The notes: generated by a model from the sequence alone, not told the origin. DNA of 24,324 nucleotides from DATAVB01 sp040414495 (GCA_040414495.1 JBEDUI010000228.1:1-24324), one strand, 5' to 3'; shown: positions 6,671 through 14,076, counted from the first letter of the stretch. A program made the numbers and translations.

Positions 6671-6736
6671 GGACCGGGCGGTTGCCTGGGTTCGCCGCGA
6701 GCGATTGCGTTTGGAGCCGCCGCCAGCGCGGACTTC

Positions 6737-6792
6737 CATGATCGTGAGTGGATTTGGTACGGATTTCGGTAGCAAATCCACTCACGATCATG
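6737..6792. repeat. 56-bp palindromic element, candidate terminator of the APH-like gene
   Basis: CATGATCGTGAGTGGATTT (6737-6755) and its exact complement (6774-6792) enclose 18 nt. The right edge is 14 nt after the APH-like stop codon, so on the minus strand it would form a 19-bp terminator-like hairpin. The arm shares the core TGATC[AG]TGA[AG] with the 72-bp elements at 161-232 and 10423-10494, but loop and length differ. Confidence 0.8.
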
Positions 6793-6806
6793 ATCGAGCG
6801 GCTGGG

Positions 6807-7739
6807 CTATTTCCAGCCGGTGCGGCGGCGTACCCAGTCGAGGGTCACATCGCCCTGGGCCTGTTGGAACTCCCGAATCGTCGGCAGTCCGCGTGGCGCC
6901 GGTCGCCGCGCCGCGTCATGCCACGTACCGGCCAGCCCAGCCAGAAAGGGCGTCGGATCCACGCCGTCCAGCAGCGGATTCCCGGCCAGCACCGCCTCGG
7001 GGTCGTGCCCGTGCAGCGCGGCGTTGATCGCCAGCACGACTGTGTCGATCCAGGCGGCGCCACGCGAAGCCCACGGCCAGTCGACGAACGTGACCGAACC
7101 GTCCGGCGCCAGCAGCACGTTGTCGGCCCGCACATCCACATGCACCAGCGTGTCACCGTCCATTGTGGACAACGCGGCGGCGGCCAGCGAGGCCAGCGAG
7201 CTCAGGTGCCGGCGCTCCCACGGATCGAGTTCCTCCCACGGATTGTCCAGCAGCCGCTGGTACCCGAGCATGTCCGCCGCCAGGGTCGACGTCACGGCCG
7301 GCGCGTCGGGCACCGGACACGGCGTCAGCGCGGCGGCCAGCTCCTGCAACCCGGCCAACACCCGGGCCAGGTCGTCCGGCCGCCACGGCAGTACGGGCAT
7401 CGTCCCGTCGACCTCGTCGAAGACCAGCGCGACCCAGTCGCCGTCGTCGTAGCAATGCCGGAGCCTCGGCGCGGGCGTGCCCGGCGGGAGCGCGGCCGTA
7501 ATCCGACCTTCAGCCCGGTGCAGAGCCGGCGTGTCCTGGTTCAGCTCGAGGCCGACCGCCTTGACGAACGCGCGGGTGCCGTCGGCGCACCGGACCCGGG
7601 CGGCCAGCCCGGGGGAGAACCCGGCGCTCTGGTTCACCGCGCTGACAATCGGTGAGCCGAGGTGCGCTTCGATGTCGGCCCGTACAGACACAGGCAGTTC
7701 GGTCCAGGCCGCCCGTGGACTGCCAGCTTGAGAGCTCAT
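6807..7739 (-). CDS. Aminoglycoside phosphotransferase-family (APH-fold) kinase
   Basis: A 310-residue protein-kinase-like phosphotransferase of the APH/choline-kinase group. Visible are the ATP-binding Lys60 (AFVKAV), the catalytic loop HVDVRADN (His200, Asp202, Asn207) and the metal-binding FVDW (Asp220, replacing the usual D-F/W-G/E). Such proteins phosphorylate small hydroxylated compounds; few family members of this type actually give aminoglycoside resistance, so the substrate is open. ATG at 7739-7737 is chosen over an upstream TTG at 7748; neither has a clear ribosome-binding site. It is divergent from lepA and is followed at once by a large palindrome. Confidence 0.85.
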   Translation of the reverse strand: MSSQAGSPRAAWTELPVSVRADIEAHLGSPIVSAVNQSAGFSPGLAARVRCADGTRAFVKAVGLELNQDTPALHRAEGRITAALPPGTPAPRLRHCYDDGDWVALVFDEVDGTMPVLPWRPDDLARVLAGLQELAAALTPCPVPDAPAVTSTLAADMLGYQRLLDNPWEELDPWERRHLSSLASLAAAALSTMDGDTLVHVDVRADNVLLAPDGSVTFVDWPWASRGAAWIDTVVLAINAALHGHDPEAVLAGNPLLDGVDPTPFLAGLAGTWHDAARRPAPRGLPTIREFQQAQGDVTLDWVRRRTGWK

Positions 7740-7810
7740 GCCGGACAATGGTGGGTAGCCACGCCGCGACCGGGCAACCGCATTACGCCTAGGCTGTTCA
7801 GTTGCCTCGG

Positions 7811-7841
7811 CGTACGCATCGTCCGGGCGGCGATGCGTGCG
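7811..7841 (+). promoter_or_regulatory. Hairpin in the lepA leader
   Basis: CGTACGCATCG (7811-7821) and CGATGCGTGCG (7831-7841) form an 11-bp stem with one G-T wobble and a 9-nt loop, 59 nt before the lepA start. A TAGGCT hexamer at 7790-7795 could be the -10 box, which would place the hairpin close to the 5' end of the transcript. No -35 box is convincing. Confidence 0.35.
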
Positions 7842-7900
7842 ACCATGGAGGTCGCAGCCGAGCAGCCGAGAGCAGCCCAGAACCTACGAAGCGGACGCGA

Positions 7901-9733
7901 GTGACCCCAACCAAGACCGGCACCTACACCGACCCGAGCCAGATCCGGAACTTCTGCATCATTGCCCACATCGACCACGGCAAGTCGACGTTGGCCGACC
8001 GGATGCTCGAGGTAACCGGAATCATCGAGGCCCGGCAGATGCGGGCGCAGTACCTCGATCGCATGGACATCGAGCGCGAGCGCGGCATCACCATCAAGGC
8101 GCAGAACGTACGACTGCCGTGGAAGGGTCATGTCCTGGACATGATCGACACCCCGGGACACGTCGACTTCACCTACGAGGTGTCCCGGTCGTTGGCCGCG
8201 TGCGAGGGGGCCGTGCTGCTGGTCGACGCGGCGCAGGGGATCGAGGCGCAGACGCTGGCCAACCTGTACCTGGCGTTGGAGAACGACCTCGCCATCATCC
8301 CGGTGTTGAACAAGATCGACCTGCCGGCAGCTCAGCCGGACCGGTACGCGGCCGAGTTGGCCCACATCATCGGCTGCGACCAGAGCGACGTGCTGCGGGT
8401 CAGCGCCAAGACCGGTGAGGGCGTCCCGGAACTGCTGGATGAGATCGTGAGCCAGGTGCCGGCTCCGACCGGCGACCCGGACGGGCGGCCGCGGGCGATG
8501 ATCTTCGACTCGGTGTACGACATCTACCGCGGCGTCATCACGTACATCCGGGTCGTCGACGGACACATCGACGGCCGGCAGCGGATCGCGATGATGTCGA
8601 CCGGAGCCAACCACGAACTGCTGGAGATCGGGGTGATCTCGCCCGAGCCCAAGCCGACGGGTTTCTTGTCGGCCGGCGAGGTCGGCTACCTCATCACCGG
8701 CGTGAAGGACGTACGGCAGTCCCGGGTCGGTGACACGATCACCGACGCGGCCAAGCCGGCCAGCGAGCCATTGGGCGGATACCGCGATCCCAAGCCGATG
8801 GTCTATTCCGGCCTGTATCCGGTCGACGGCTCGGACTATCCGCTGCTGCGCGACGCGCTGGACAAGTTGCGGCTCAACGACGCCGCGCTGGTCTACGAGC
8901 CGGAATCCTCGGCCGCGCTGGGATTCGGCTTCCGGTGTGGGTTCCTGGGCCTGCTGCACCTGGAGATCGTGCGGGAACGGCTGGAACGCGAATTCGACCT
9001 GACGCTGATTTCCACCGCCCCGAACGTGGTTTACCGGGTGGTGAAGGAGGACGGCGAGGAGGTCATCGTTACCAACCCGAGCGACTGGCCCGGCGGAAAG
9101 ATGGCCGAGATCTACGAGCCCGTGGTCAAGGCGATGCTGATTGCGCCGAGCGAATTCGTCGGCGCGATCATGGAGTTGTGCCAGTCCCGGCGCGGGTCGC
9201 TGGAGGGTATGGATTATCTGTCCGAGTCGCGGGTCGAATTACGGTATACGTTGCCGTTGGCCGAGATTATTTTTGATTTCTTCGACGCGTTGAAATCCCG
9301 TACCCGCGGTTATGCTTCGCTGGATTACGAGGCGGCCGGCGAGCAGCAGGCCGATCTGGTGAAGGTCGATATTCTGTTGCAGGGCGAGCCGGTGGACGCG
9401 TTCAGCGCGATCGTGCACAAGGACAAGGCCTACGCGTACGGGGTTGCGATGACGCAGAAGCTGCGGGAATTGATTCCGCGGCAACAGTTCGAGGTCCCGA
9501 TCCAGGCCGCGATCGGGTCCCGGATCATCGCCCGGGAAAGCATTCGGGCCATGCGTAAAGACGTGCTGGCCAAATGCTACGGCGGAGACATCACCCGTAA
9601 ACGGAAACTGCTGGAAAAGCAGAAGGAAGGTAAAAAGCGCATGAAGATGGTCGGCCGGGTCGAGGTACCGCAGGAGGCGTTCATCGCCGCACTGTCCACA
9701 TCGGACTCCGCGGCTGCGACGGCGAAGAAATGA
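7901..9733 (+). CDS. lepA: Elongation factor 4 (LepA), ribosome-associated GTPase
   Basis: The 610-residue translational GTPase carries G1 AHIDHGKST (22-30), the switch I block RERGITIK, G3 DTPGHVDF (83-90) and G4 NKID (137-140). It ends with the LepA-specific C-terminal domain (KRKLLEKQKEGKKRMKMVGRV). EF4 acts on the ribosome, affecting back-translocation, initiation or biogenesis under stress. I choose GTG at 7901 because homologues begin roughly ten residues before IRNFCIIAH. The longer start at 7802 adds an unrelated Arg-rich stretch and crosses the leader hairpin. The stop overlaps the next gene as ATGA, so the two are probably coupled. Confidence 0.96.
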   Translation: MTPTKTGTYTDPSQIRNFCIIAHIDHGKSTLADRMLEVTGIIEARQMRAQYLDRMDIERERGITIKAQNVRLPWKGHVLDMIDTPGHVDFTYEVSRSLAACEGAVLLVDAAQGIEAQTLANLYLALENDLAIIPVLNKIDLPAAQPDRYAAELAHIIGCDQSDVLRVSAKTGEGVPELLDEIVSQVPAPTGDPDGRPRAMIFDSVYDIYRGVITYIRVVDGHIDGRQRIAMMSTGANHELLEIGVISPEPKPTGFLSAGEVGYLITGVKDVRQSRVGDTITDAAKPASEPLGGYRDPKPMVYSGLYPVDGSDYPLLRDALDKLRLNDAALVYEPESSAALGFGFRCGFLGLLHLEIVRERLEREFDLTLISTAPNVVYRVVKEDGEEVIVTNPSDWPGGKMAEIYEPVVKAMLIAPSEFVGAIMELCQSRRGSLEGMDYLSESRVELRYTLPLAEIIFDFFDALKSRTRGYASLDYEAAGEQQADLVKVDILLQGEPVDAFSAIVHKDKAYAYGVAMTQKLRELIPRQQFEVPIQAAIGSRIIARESIRAMRKDVLAKCYGGDITRKRKLLEKQKEGKKRMKMVGRVEVPQEAFIAALSTSDSAAATAKK

Positions 9734-10380
9734 GCCGCATCGCCTTCTTCGACCTGGACGACACGCTGTGCGACCGGGGTGCGGCCTTCGCCCGGTGGTT
9801 CAGCGGATTCTGCGCTGAATACGGGCTGGACGAGCAGACGGCCCGGCCGGTTGTCGATGAATTCGACCAGCACGGCGCGACGCCGCGGCCGGTGTTCTTC
9901 GGACTGGTCCGGGAGCGGTTCGGGCTCTCGGTCAGTGTGGAGCACCTGGTCGCCGGATACGCCCCGGCCTACACCAAGCAGTACCAGCTCGAGCCGGAGG
10001 TACGCGACGGGTTGCTGGCGTTGCGCGAGGACGGCTGGGTGGTCGGCATCGTCACCAACGGAATGCCCTGGCAGCTGGACAAAATCCAGGGCACCGGTCT
10101 GGACAAGGTCGTCGACGGCTGGGCCATTTCCGAGGTCGAGGGCGCGACCAAGCCGGACCCGGAAATCTTCCGGCGCGCGGCGGCCATCTGCGGCGGAACG
10201 CTGGATGAGGCCGTATGGATGGTCGGTGACAATTCACTCGCCGATATTGGTGGGGCGGTATTGAGCGGGCTGCGCTCGATCTGGATCGACCTGGGTCGCG
10301 ATTGGCCGTACCCGACCTACAAACCCGACGTTATTTGCGATGGTCCGTTGGACGCGATCAAGGTCATCGCCGCCAGCTGA
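9730..10380 (+). CDS. HAD-superfamily hydrolase (phosphatase)
   Basis: The 216-residue HAD phosphatase has motif I DLDDT (nucleophile Asp8, acid/base Asp10), motif II Thr in VTNG, motif III Lys in KPDPEIF and motif IV GDNSLADI. The helical cap between motifs I and II places it in subclass I (phosphoglycolate phosphatase, epoxide hydrolase-like and similar). It probably hydrolyses a small phosphate ester in the cytoplasm. ATG at 9730 overlaps the lepA stop (ATGA), indicating one transcript with lepA. The specific substrate cannot be told from the sequence. Confidence 0.92.
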   Translation: MSRIAFFDLDDTLCDRGAAFARWFSGFCAEYGLDEQTARPVVDEFDQHGATPRPVFFGLVRERFGLSVSVEHLVAGYAPAYTKQYQLEPEVRDGLLALREDGWVVGIVTNGMPWQLDKIQGTGLDKVVDGWAISEVEGATKPDPEIFRRAAAICGGTLDEAVWMVGDNSLADIGGAVLSGLRSIWIDLGRDWPYPTYKPDVICDGPLDAIKVIAAS

Positions 10381-10422
10381 TCCCGCAATCCCGCTGACGT
10401 CTGTCCCTCGCGCCCGCCACTT

Positions 10423-10494
10423 GTTGATCATGAAGTTGCCGACATTTTCCTCGGCGTGTCGTCGGCGTGTCGTGCAGCTAACTTCATGATCAAC
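10423..10494. repeat. 72-bp palindromic element, copy B (inverse of copy A)
   Basis: GTTGATCATGAAGTT (10423-10437) and its exact complement (10480-10494) flank a core that holds two perfect tandem 11-bp units CGGCGTGTCGT (10452-10462 and 10463-10473). Total length, arms and core units match copy A at 161-232 read on the other strand. The outer 15 bp and the core are conserved while the segments between have diverged, arguing for a real repeat family. It lies 42 nt after the HAD gene stop. Confidence 0.85.
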
Positions 10495-10648
10495 AGGCCT
10501 GCGGCGCTGGAAGCGCGGCTACTACAAAGACTGCGTAGAATTCGCGTTCTGGTTACCGGGATGCCGATTGGCCTTGTGTTACGGGCATGATGCTGACTCG
10601 CGAGCTTCGGGCAACCAGCCCGATGTGTGACCGGGAAAGGATTTTCTC

Positions 10649-11620
10649 GTGCACCAATCCCTCCACCGCATGCGGCGTGCGGCGCTCGCCACGACCGCGG
10701 CCGCCGGCGCCGTGGTCGCCGCCGTCATGGGCCTTGCCCCGGGCAGCGCGAACGCGAGCCCGGCCGCGCCGACGGCCCAGACCCAGCCGACCGTCGACAA
10801 GCCGTGCGGTGTCGCCAGCAGCGCTACCGCCCCCGCCAAGTACCAGCATGTGATCTGGATCCTGATGGAGAACAAGAGCTTCGATCAGGTAATCGGGTCC
10901 TCCGAAACGCCGTACATCAACAAACTGGCCGACCAGTGTGGCCTGGCCACCAACTACGAGGCGATTTCCCACCCGAGCCTGCCGAATTATGTCGCGCTCA
11001 CCTCGGGCGGATTGCAGGGCGTGGCCGATGACGCCAACCCCTCCGCGCACCCGCTGAACGTGCCGAGCATTTTCTCCCAGCTCGGCGGCGATTGGCGCGG
11101 CCTGGATGAGTCGATGAAATCGAATTGCGAACAAACCAACGACGGTAATTACGCGGTGCGCCACAACCCGGCCGCGTATTACACGAATATCCGCGACGTC
11201 TGCGTCGACAAGGACATTCCGCTGCCCTCCAGCGGCAGCCTCACCGGCGACCTGAGCGCGAAGTTCACGTTCATCACGCCGGATGTTTGCGACGACATGC
11301 ACAGCGTCTGCTCGAGCTCGGTCAATGGCAGTGAATTGCAGACCGGCGACAAATTCCTGTCGAATTTCGTACCGAAGCTGATCAACAGCAACGAATACCA
11401 GGCCGGCAATACCGCCATTTTCCTCACCTGGGACGAAGGCGGCAGCGGCCCGAACTCGGTCGTCACCGAGGTGATCGCCCCGACCGTGACCCCTGGAACC
11501 AAGTCCAACACGCTGTTCAGCCACTACTCCCTGCTGGGCACCACCGAGGAAATGCTCGGTCTGCCGAAGCTGGGCGAGGCAGCCAACGCGGCCAGCATGA
11601 GGTCCGCGTTCGGTCTGTAA
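10649..11620 (+). CDS. Secreted phosphoesterase (PF04185-like, acid phosphatase/phospholipase C type)
   Basis: The 323-residue product starts at GTG 10649 after GGGAAAGG, an eight-base-spaced ribosome-binding site. Residues 1-37 form a Sec signal (basic RMRR, long Ala/Val core, cleavage probably after ANA). The mature protein shows the phosphoesterase pattern: VIWILMENKSFDQ (metal-binding Glu74 and Asn75), SHPSLPNYVALTSG (active-site Ser/Thr region), FITPDVCDDMH and FLTWDEGG. Family members hydrolyse phosphate esters or phospholipids outside the cell. Several Cys residues could form disulfides. It stands alone, followed by a strong terminator; a role in phosphate scavenging is inferred from the family. 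Confidence 0.9.
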   Translation: MHQSLHRMRRAALATTAAAGAVVAAVMGLAPGSANASPAAPTAQTQPTVDKPCGVASSATAPAKYQHVIWILMENKSFDQVIGSSETPYINKLADQCGLATNYEAISHPSLPNYVALTSGGLQGVADDANPSAHPLNVPSIFSQLGGDWRGLDESMKSNCEQTNDGNYAVRHNPAAYYTNIRDVCVDKDIPLPSSGSLTGDLSAKFTFITPDVCDDMHSVCSSSVNGSELQTGDKFLSNFVPKLINSNEYQAGNTAIFLTWDEGGSGPNSVVTEVIAPTVTPGTKSNTLFSHYSLLGTTEEMLGLPKLGEAANAASMRSAFGL

Positions 11621-11632
11621 TTACATTCGAAG

Positions 11633-11663
11633 GCGGCGCGGACTCGGCCCGAGTCCGCGCCGC
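11633..11663. terminator. Strong bidirectional terminator hairpin
   Basis: GCGGCGCGGACTCGG (11633-11647) is followed after one base by its perfect complement (11649-11663). This makes a 14-bp usable stem with a 3-nt loop. It lies 13 nt after the phosphoesterase stop and 34 nt from the end of the convergent TetR gene, so it can serve both. Confidence 0.85.
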
Positions 11664-11696
11664 ACGTGCTGTTGAGCCGCGATCGCGTTATTCGTC

Positions 11697-12299
11697 TCAG
11701 TCGCGCCGGCTCGGCCGCAGGCTCGCGAGGTAGTCGTCGATGAGCGCCTGGGCCCACTTCTTGGACGTGCGTTTCGGCGAGGTGACGAGTTGTAGCGCGA
11801 GGCCGTCGAGCAGTACGAGCAGCCGAGCTGCCTCGTGTTTGGCGTTCAGGTCGTTGGCTAGTTCGCCGGTTCGGGCCGCGTGCGCGAATCGGGCTGCGAA
11901 CGGCTCATGGAGGAGCCGGGCGGCCTCCTCGGCGGCTTCGCCCAGGGTGGGCTCGACGGCCGCCTGGGCCATGAAGGCGAGATGGACCAGCGCCTCGTCG
12001 CGGCGTTCGGCATCGAGGGGGAGCAGTTCGAGCGCGGCGATCCGCAGCTCCTTGACTCCCATCCGGTCACCGACCTTGCTGCGGATCCGTTCGTCGACGC
12101 GCTCGCCCACCCGCCACAGCGCCGCGGCCACGAGCTGGTCCTTGTCGGCGAAATAGTGCCTGATCGAGCCGATCGACCAGCCGGATTCGGCCGAGACGTG
12201 GGCGAGCGTCGTACCGGTCAGTCCCTGACGGGCTATCACTCGACACGCGGCATCGGCGAGTTCGCGGCGGCGGGCGGGGTGATCGACCTCCTTCGGCAT
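11697..12299 (-). CDS. TetR-family transcriptional regulator
   Basis: The 200-residue regulator has an N-terminal TetR helix-turn-helix: RRRELADAACRVIARQGL, then TTLAHVSAESGWSIGSIRHYFADKDQL (about residues 9-55). The C-terminal all-helical ligand domain is of the BetI/TetR_C type. ATG at 12299-12297 is chosen; an upstream in-frame start at 12329 lies in the AT-rich divergent promoter region. There is no ribosome-binding site, but TATTTT sits exactly where a -10 box would make a leaderless transcript beginning at the ATG. It is divergent from the F420-type oxidoreductase gene 53 bp away, which it most likely represses together with itself. Confidence 0.93.
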   Translation of the reverse strand: MPKEVDHPARRRELADAACRVIARQGLTGTTLAHVSAESGWSIGSIRHYFADKDQLVAAALWRVGERVDERIRSKVGDRMGVKELRIAALELLPLDAERRDEALVHLAFMAQAAVEPTLGEAAEEAARLLHEPFAARFAHAARTGELANDLNAKHEAARLLVLLDGLALQLVTSPKRTSKKWAQALIDDYLASLRPSRRD

Positions 12300-12305
12300 A
12301 CATTC

Positions 12306-12311
12306 AAAATA
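12306..12311 (-). promoter_or_regulatory. Candidate -10 box of the TetR gene (leaderless)
   Basis: TATTTT (12311-12306) ends six bases before the A of the start codon at 12299, the spacing expected for a transcript that begins at the ATG. No ribosome-binding site and no clear -35 box are visible. Confidence 0.45.
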
Positions 12312-12352
12312 GCATTGCCGTATTAGCATAGCGGTATTAGTATCTCGATGCT
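12310..12352. promoter_or_regulatory. TetR-type divergent operator region
   Basis: This AT-rich stretch in GC-rich surroundings contains GTATTAG twice, 14 bp apart (12320-12326 and 12334-12340), each followed by [CT]AT. TAGCAT also occurs twice, with its complement ATGCTA at 12348-12353. Its place between divergent tetR and oxidoreductase starts marks it as the likely operator. TAGTAT (12338-12343) may be the -10 box for the plus-strand gene. Confidence 0.45.
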
Positions 12353-13066
12353 ATGAAGCCCATGACAGCGGACGACCGCTTCACCATGCCGCGTGGCCTC
12401 GTCGCCGGAACCGTCGCAGCTCTTGCCCTGGTGTGGCTGCCCTATGCGTTCCTGCCCGGGCGCGGCCTCACCGCTTCGCTGGTGCAGAGCGGGATTTACC
12501 TGGGTCTGCTAGGGCTGACGGTGTGTAGCCGCCGGGCCAAGGTGCTCGTCGTGCGCACTCTTCAGCGCTACCTGATCAACCCCGTGATGCGCGGGCTGCT
12601 CGCCATCGGCCTCAATCCGCTCGGCCTGGCGATCCTGGAAACCCGCGGCCGCCGAACCGGGCGGGCGCACCGCGTACCGGTCGGCAACGGCCGGAAGGGC
12701 TGCGATTTCTGGATCATCGCCGAGCACGGCACCCGAGCCGGCTACGTACGCAACATCGCGCATGACCCCAACGTGCGGATTCGGCTGCGAATCGGCCTGC
12801 GCTATCGATGGATCTGCGGTGTTGCCACCGTCTGTCCCCACGATGATCCGCTTGCGCGGCAGCGCCGCGTCATCCGGTGGCACCCGCTGCGAGCGTTGAA
12901 CGCGATCAACGTCCGAGTGCTCGGCGCCGACCTCCTCACCGTGCACGTCCGGCTCGACAGTCGCGTACTGCAGGCCGGCGACCGCCAACTGGATTACGTC
13001 CCCGGAACCGGTGGCCACTCATGCAGCAGCGTCTCCGGAACGGTCCAGTCCGGGGTCATCACCTGA
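12353..13066 (+). CDS. Nitroreductase/quinone reductase family (Ddn-like, F420-type) membrane oxidoreductase
   Basis: A 237-residue protein. Two hydrophobic helices lie near residues 15-33 and 38-58. The PF04075-like split-barrel core lies at about 90-175: ILETRGRRTGRAHRVPV is the family's F420/FMN-phosphate-binding strand-loop, followed by WIIAEHGTRAGYVRNIAHDPNVRIR. Mycobacterial relatives (Ddn) use F420H2 to reduce quinones or nitroimidazoles at the membrane. No ribosome-binding site precedes ATG 12353, so the message may be nearly leaderless. The last 25 or so residues look unlike a typical end and overlap the convergent XRE gene by 73 bp, suggesting an ancestral stop was lost. Probably controlled by the divergent TetR protein. 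Confidence 0.85.
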   Translation: MKPMTADDRFTMPRGLVAGTVAALALVWLPYAFLPGRGLTASLVQSGIYLGLLGLTVCSRRAKVLVVRTLQRYLINPVMRGLLAIGLNPLGLAILETRGRRTGRAHRVPVGNGRKGCDFWIIAEHGTRAGYVRNIAHDPNVRIRLRIGLRYRWICGVATVCPHDDPLARQRRVIRWHPLRALNAINVRVLGADLLTVHVRLDSRVLQAGDRQLDYVPGTGGHSCSSVSGTVQSGVIT

Positions 13067-14076
13067 CCGGCGACCACCGGCACCCGCATCAGGATGCTGA
13101 ACGCCCAGCGGTTGCCGAATCTGTCGCCGATATAGCGTTCGTTGCGGTTGCGGAACCGGGAGTGGGTCAGCGTCCGGATCGCGCCCAGAATGCCCCGGCC
13201 GTACGCGGCGTCGCAGAGGGTGAGCCGGCGCCGGACGTTGAACGGGTTGTTCGCCCGATAGAGGTGCGCCACGTCCTCGGTGAGTACGGCGTTCTCGCCG
13301 GTGCCGGTGAGGGTCGGGCGGAACCGTTCGTCCGTGTCCCTCACCTGGAAGTACGCGCCCTCTGAATCGGCGTCTCGGCGTACCGGCAATTCCAGCCGGG
13401 CCGACAGTTCCGCCGCGAGCGGGTTGGTATCGGCGCCACCGAGTACGACCAGGTGAGTGGTGTAGTCGTTGGGCCGTAGCCCGGACACCGGGCGGAAGCC
13501 GACGTCGATGGTCGGGTTGACGGCGCGGATATGGCCGAAGATCTCGACCAGGGCGTCCAGTTCGGCGTACCGGTACAGCTCCTCGTAGTCCGGGTTGCGC
13601 GGGTTCGCCCGAGGCAGCGAGGCACGCAGCTCGGCGGCGACGTCGGAACAGACGATGGTCACCGGCTGCTCGTCGGCGAACCGCCACATGTCGCCGAGCG
13701 GGTCGCCCGGGGCGGTGGCGTGTTCGACGCTGCGCAGGGCCGCCACGCGCAGATCGTCGAGTTCCTTGGCCAGCTCGGTGTAGCGATCGCGCTCCTCGGG
13801 TGTCAGCTCGGCATCGGGGAGCAGGCCGGCGCTGAGTGAGCGTTGGGTGGCGAAGAACCGGGCGTAGGCCTCCAGCTGTTCGGCGCTGGGGATACGCGAG
13901 CTCGCCGAGCTCTCCCATGAGGAGATGGTCGGCGCCGAGAGTGGGCGGTCGCCGCCGAGCGCCCGCCCGAGTTGTCGTTGGGTCAGCTGCGCCTGCGCCC
14001 ACAGCTCGCGTCGTAGCGAAGCCAGACGCCGGGCCAGCCTGGTCGTCTCGGGACTCGGACCTTCGGTCGGATGCAA
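12994..14076 (-). CDS. XRE-family helix-turn-helix regulator with large C-terminal domain of unknown function
   Basis: The 360-residue protein begins with an XRE HTH (residues about 12-75: LARRLASLRRELWAQAQLTQ, then PTISSWE recognition helix). The C-terminal part, about 135-355, has alternating strands and helices: PVTIVCSD, YAELDALVEIFGHIRAVNP, DYTTHLVVLGGADTN, DVAHLYRANNPFN, YGRGILGAIRTLTHSRFRNRNERY and MTPDWTVPETLLHEWP. I recall this arrangement from other actinobacterial XRE proteins but cannot assign a named domain. A Rossmann-like nucleotide sensor is a guess from the GG-x-x-x-N loop. TTG at 14076 is chosen because AAAGGCGG lies upstream at good spacing. Its 3' end overlaps the convergent oxidoreductase gene. 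Confidence 0.82.
   Translation of the reverse strand: MHPTEGPSPETTRLARRLASLRRELWAQAQLTQRQLGRALGGDRPLSAPTISSWESSASSRIPSAEQLEAYARFFATQRSLSAGLLPDAELTPEERDRYTELAKELDDLRVAALRSVEHATAPGDPLGDMWRFADEQPVTIVCSDVAAELRASLPRANPRNPDYEELYRYAELDALVEIFGHIRAVNPTIDVGFRPVSGLRPNDYTTHLVVLGGADTNPLAAELSARLELPVRRDADSEGAYFQVRDTDERFRPTLTGTGENAVLTEDVAHLYRANNPFNVRRRLTLCDAAYGRGILGAIRTLTHSRFRNRNERYIGDRFGNRWAFSILMRVPVVAGQVMTPDWTVPETLLHEWPPVPGT

Noticed and set aside
6528..6791. N-terminal extension of the isomerase frame to 6791
   Set aside because: It runs through a perfect 56-bp palindrome, which gives similar MIVSGF starts on both strands, and through Arg/Pro-rich sequence unlike the family. ATG 6527 has a good ribosome-binding site.
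6807..7739. Aminoglycoside resistance gene
   Set aside because: The APH fold is clear, but many chromosomal members act on other substrates, and there is no mobile-element or resistance context.
7736..8959. Minus-strand open frame opposite lepA
   Set aside because: It is a shadow of the strongly conserved lepA coding frame, with no domain signal.
10495..10648. PHO-box-type operator upstream of the secreted phosphoesterase
   Set aside because: GGTTACCGGGATG and TGTTACGGGCATG look like a loose direct repeat, but spacing and sequence do not match the known actinobacterial PHO box well enough to claim it.
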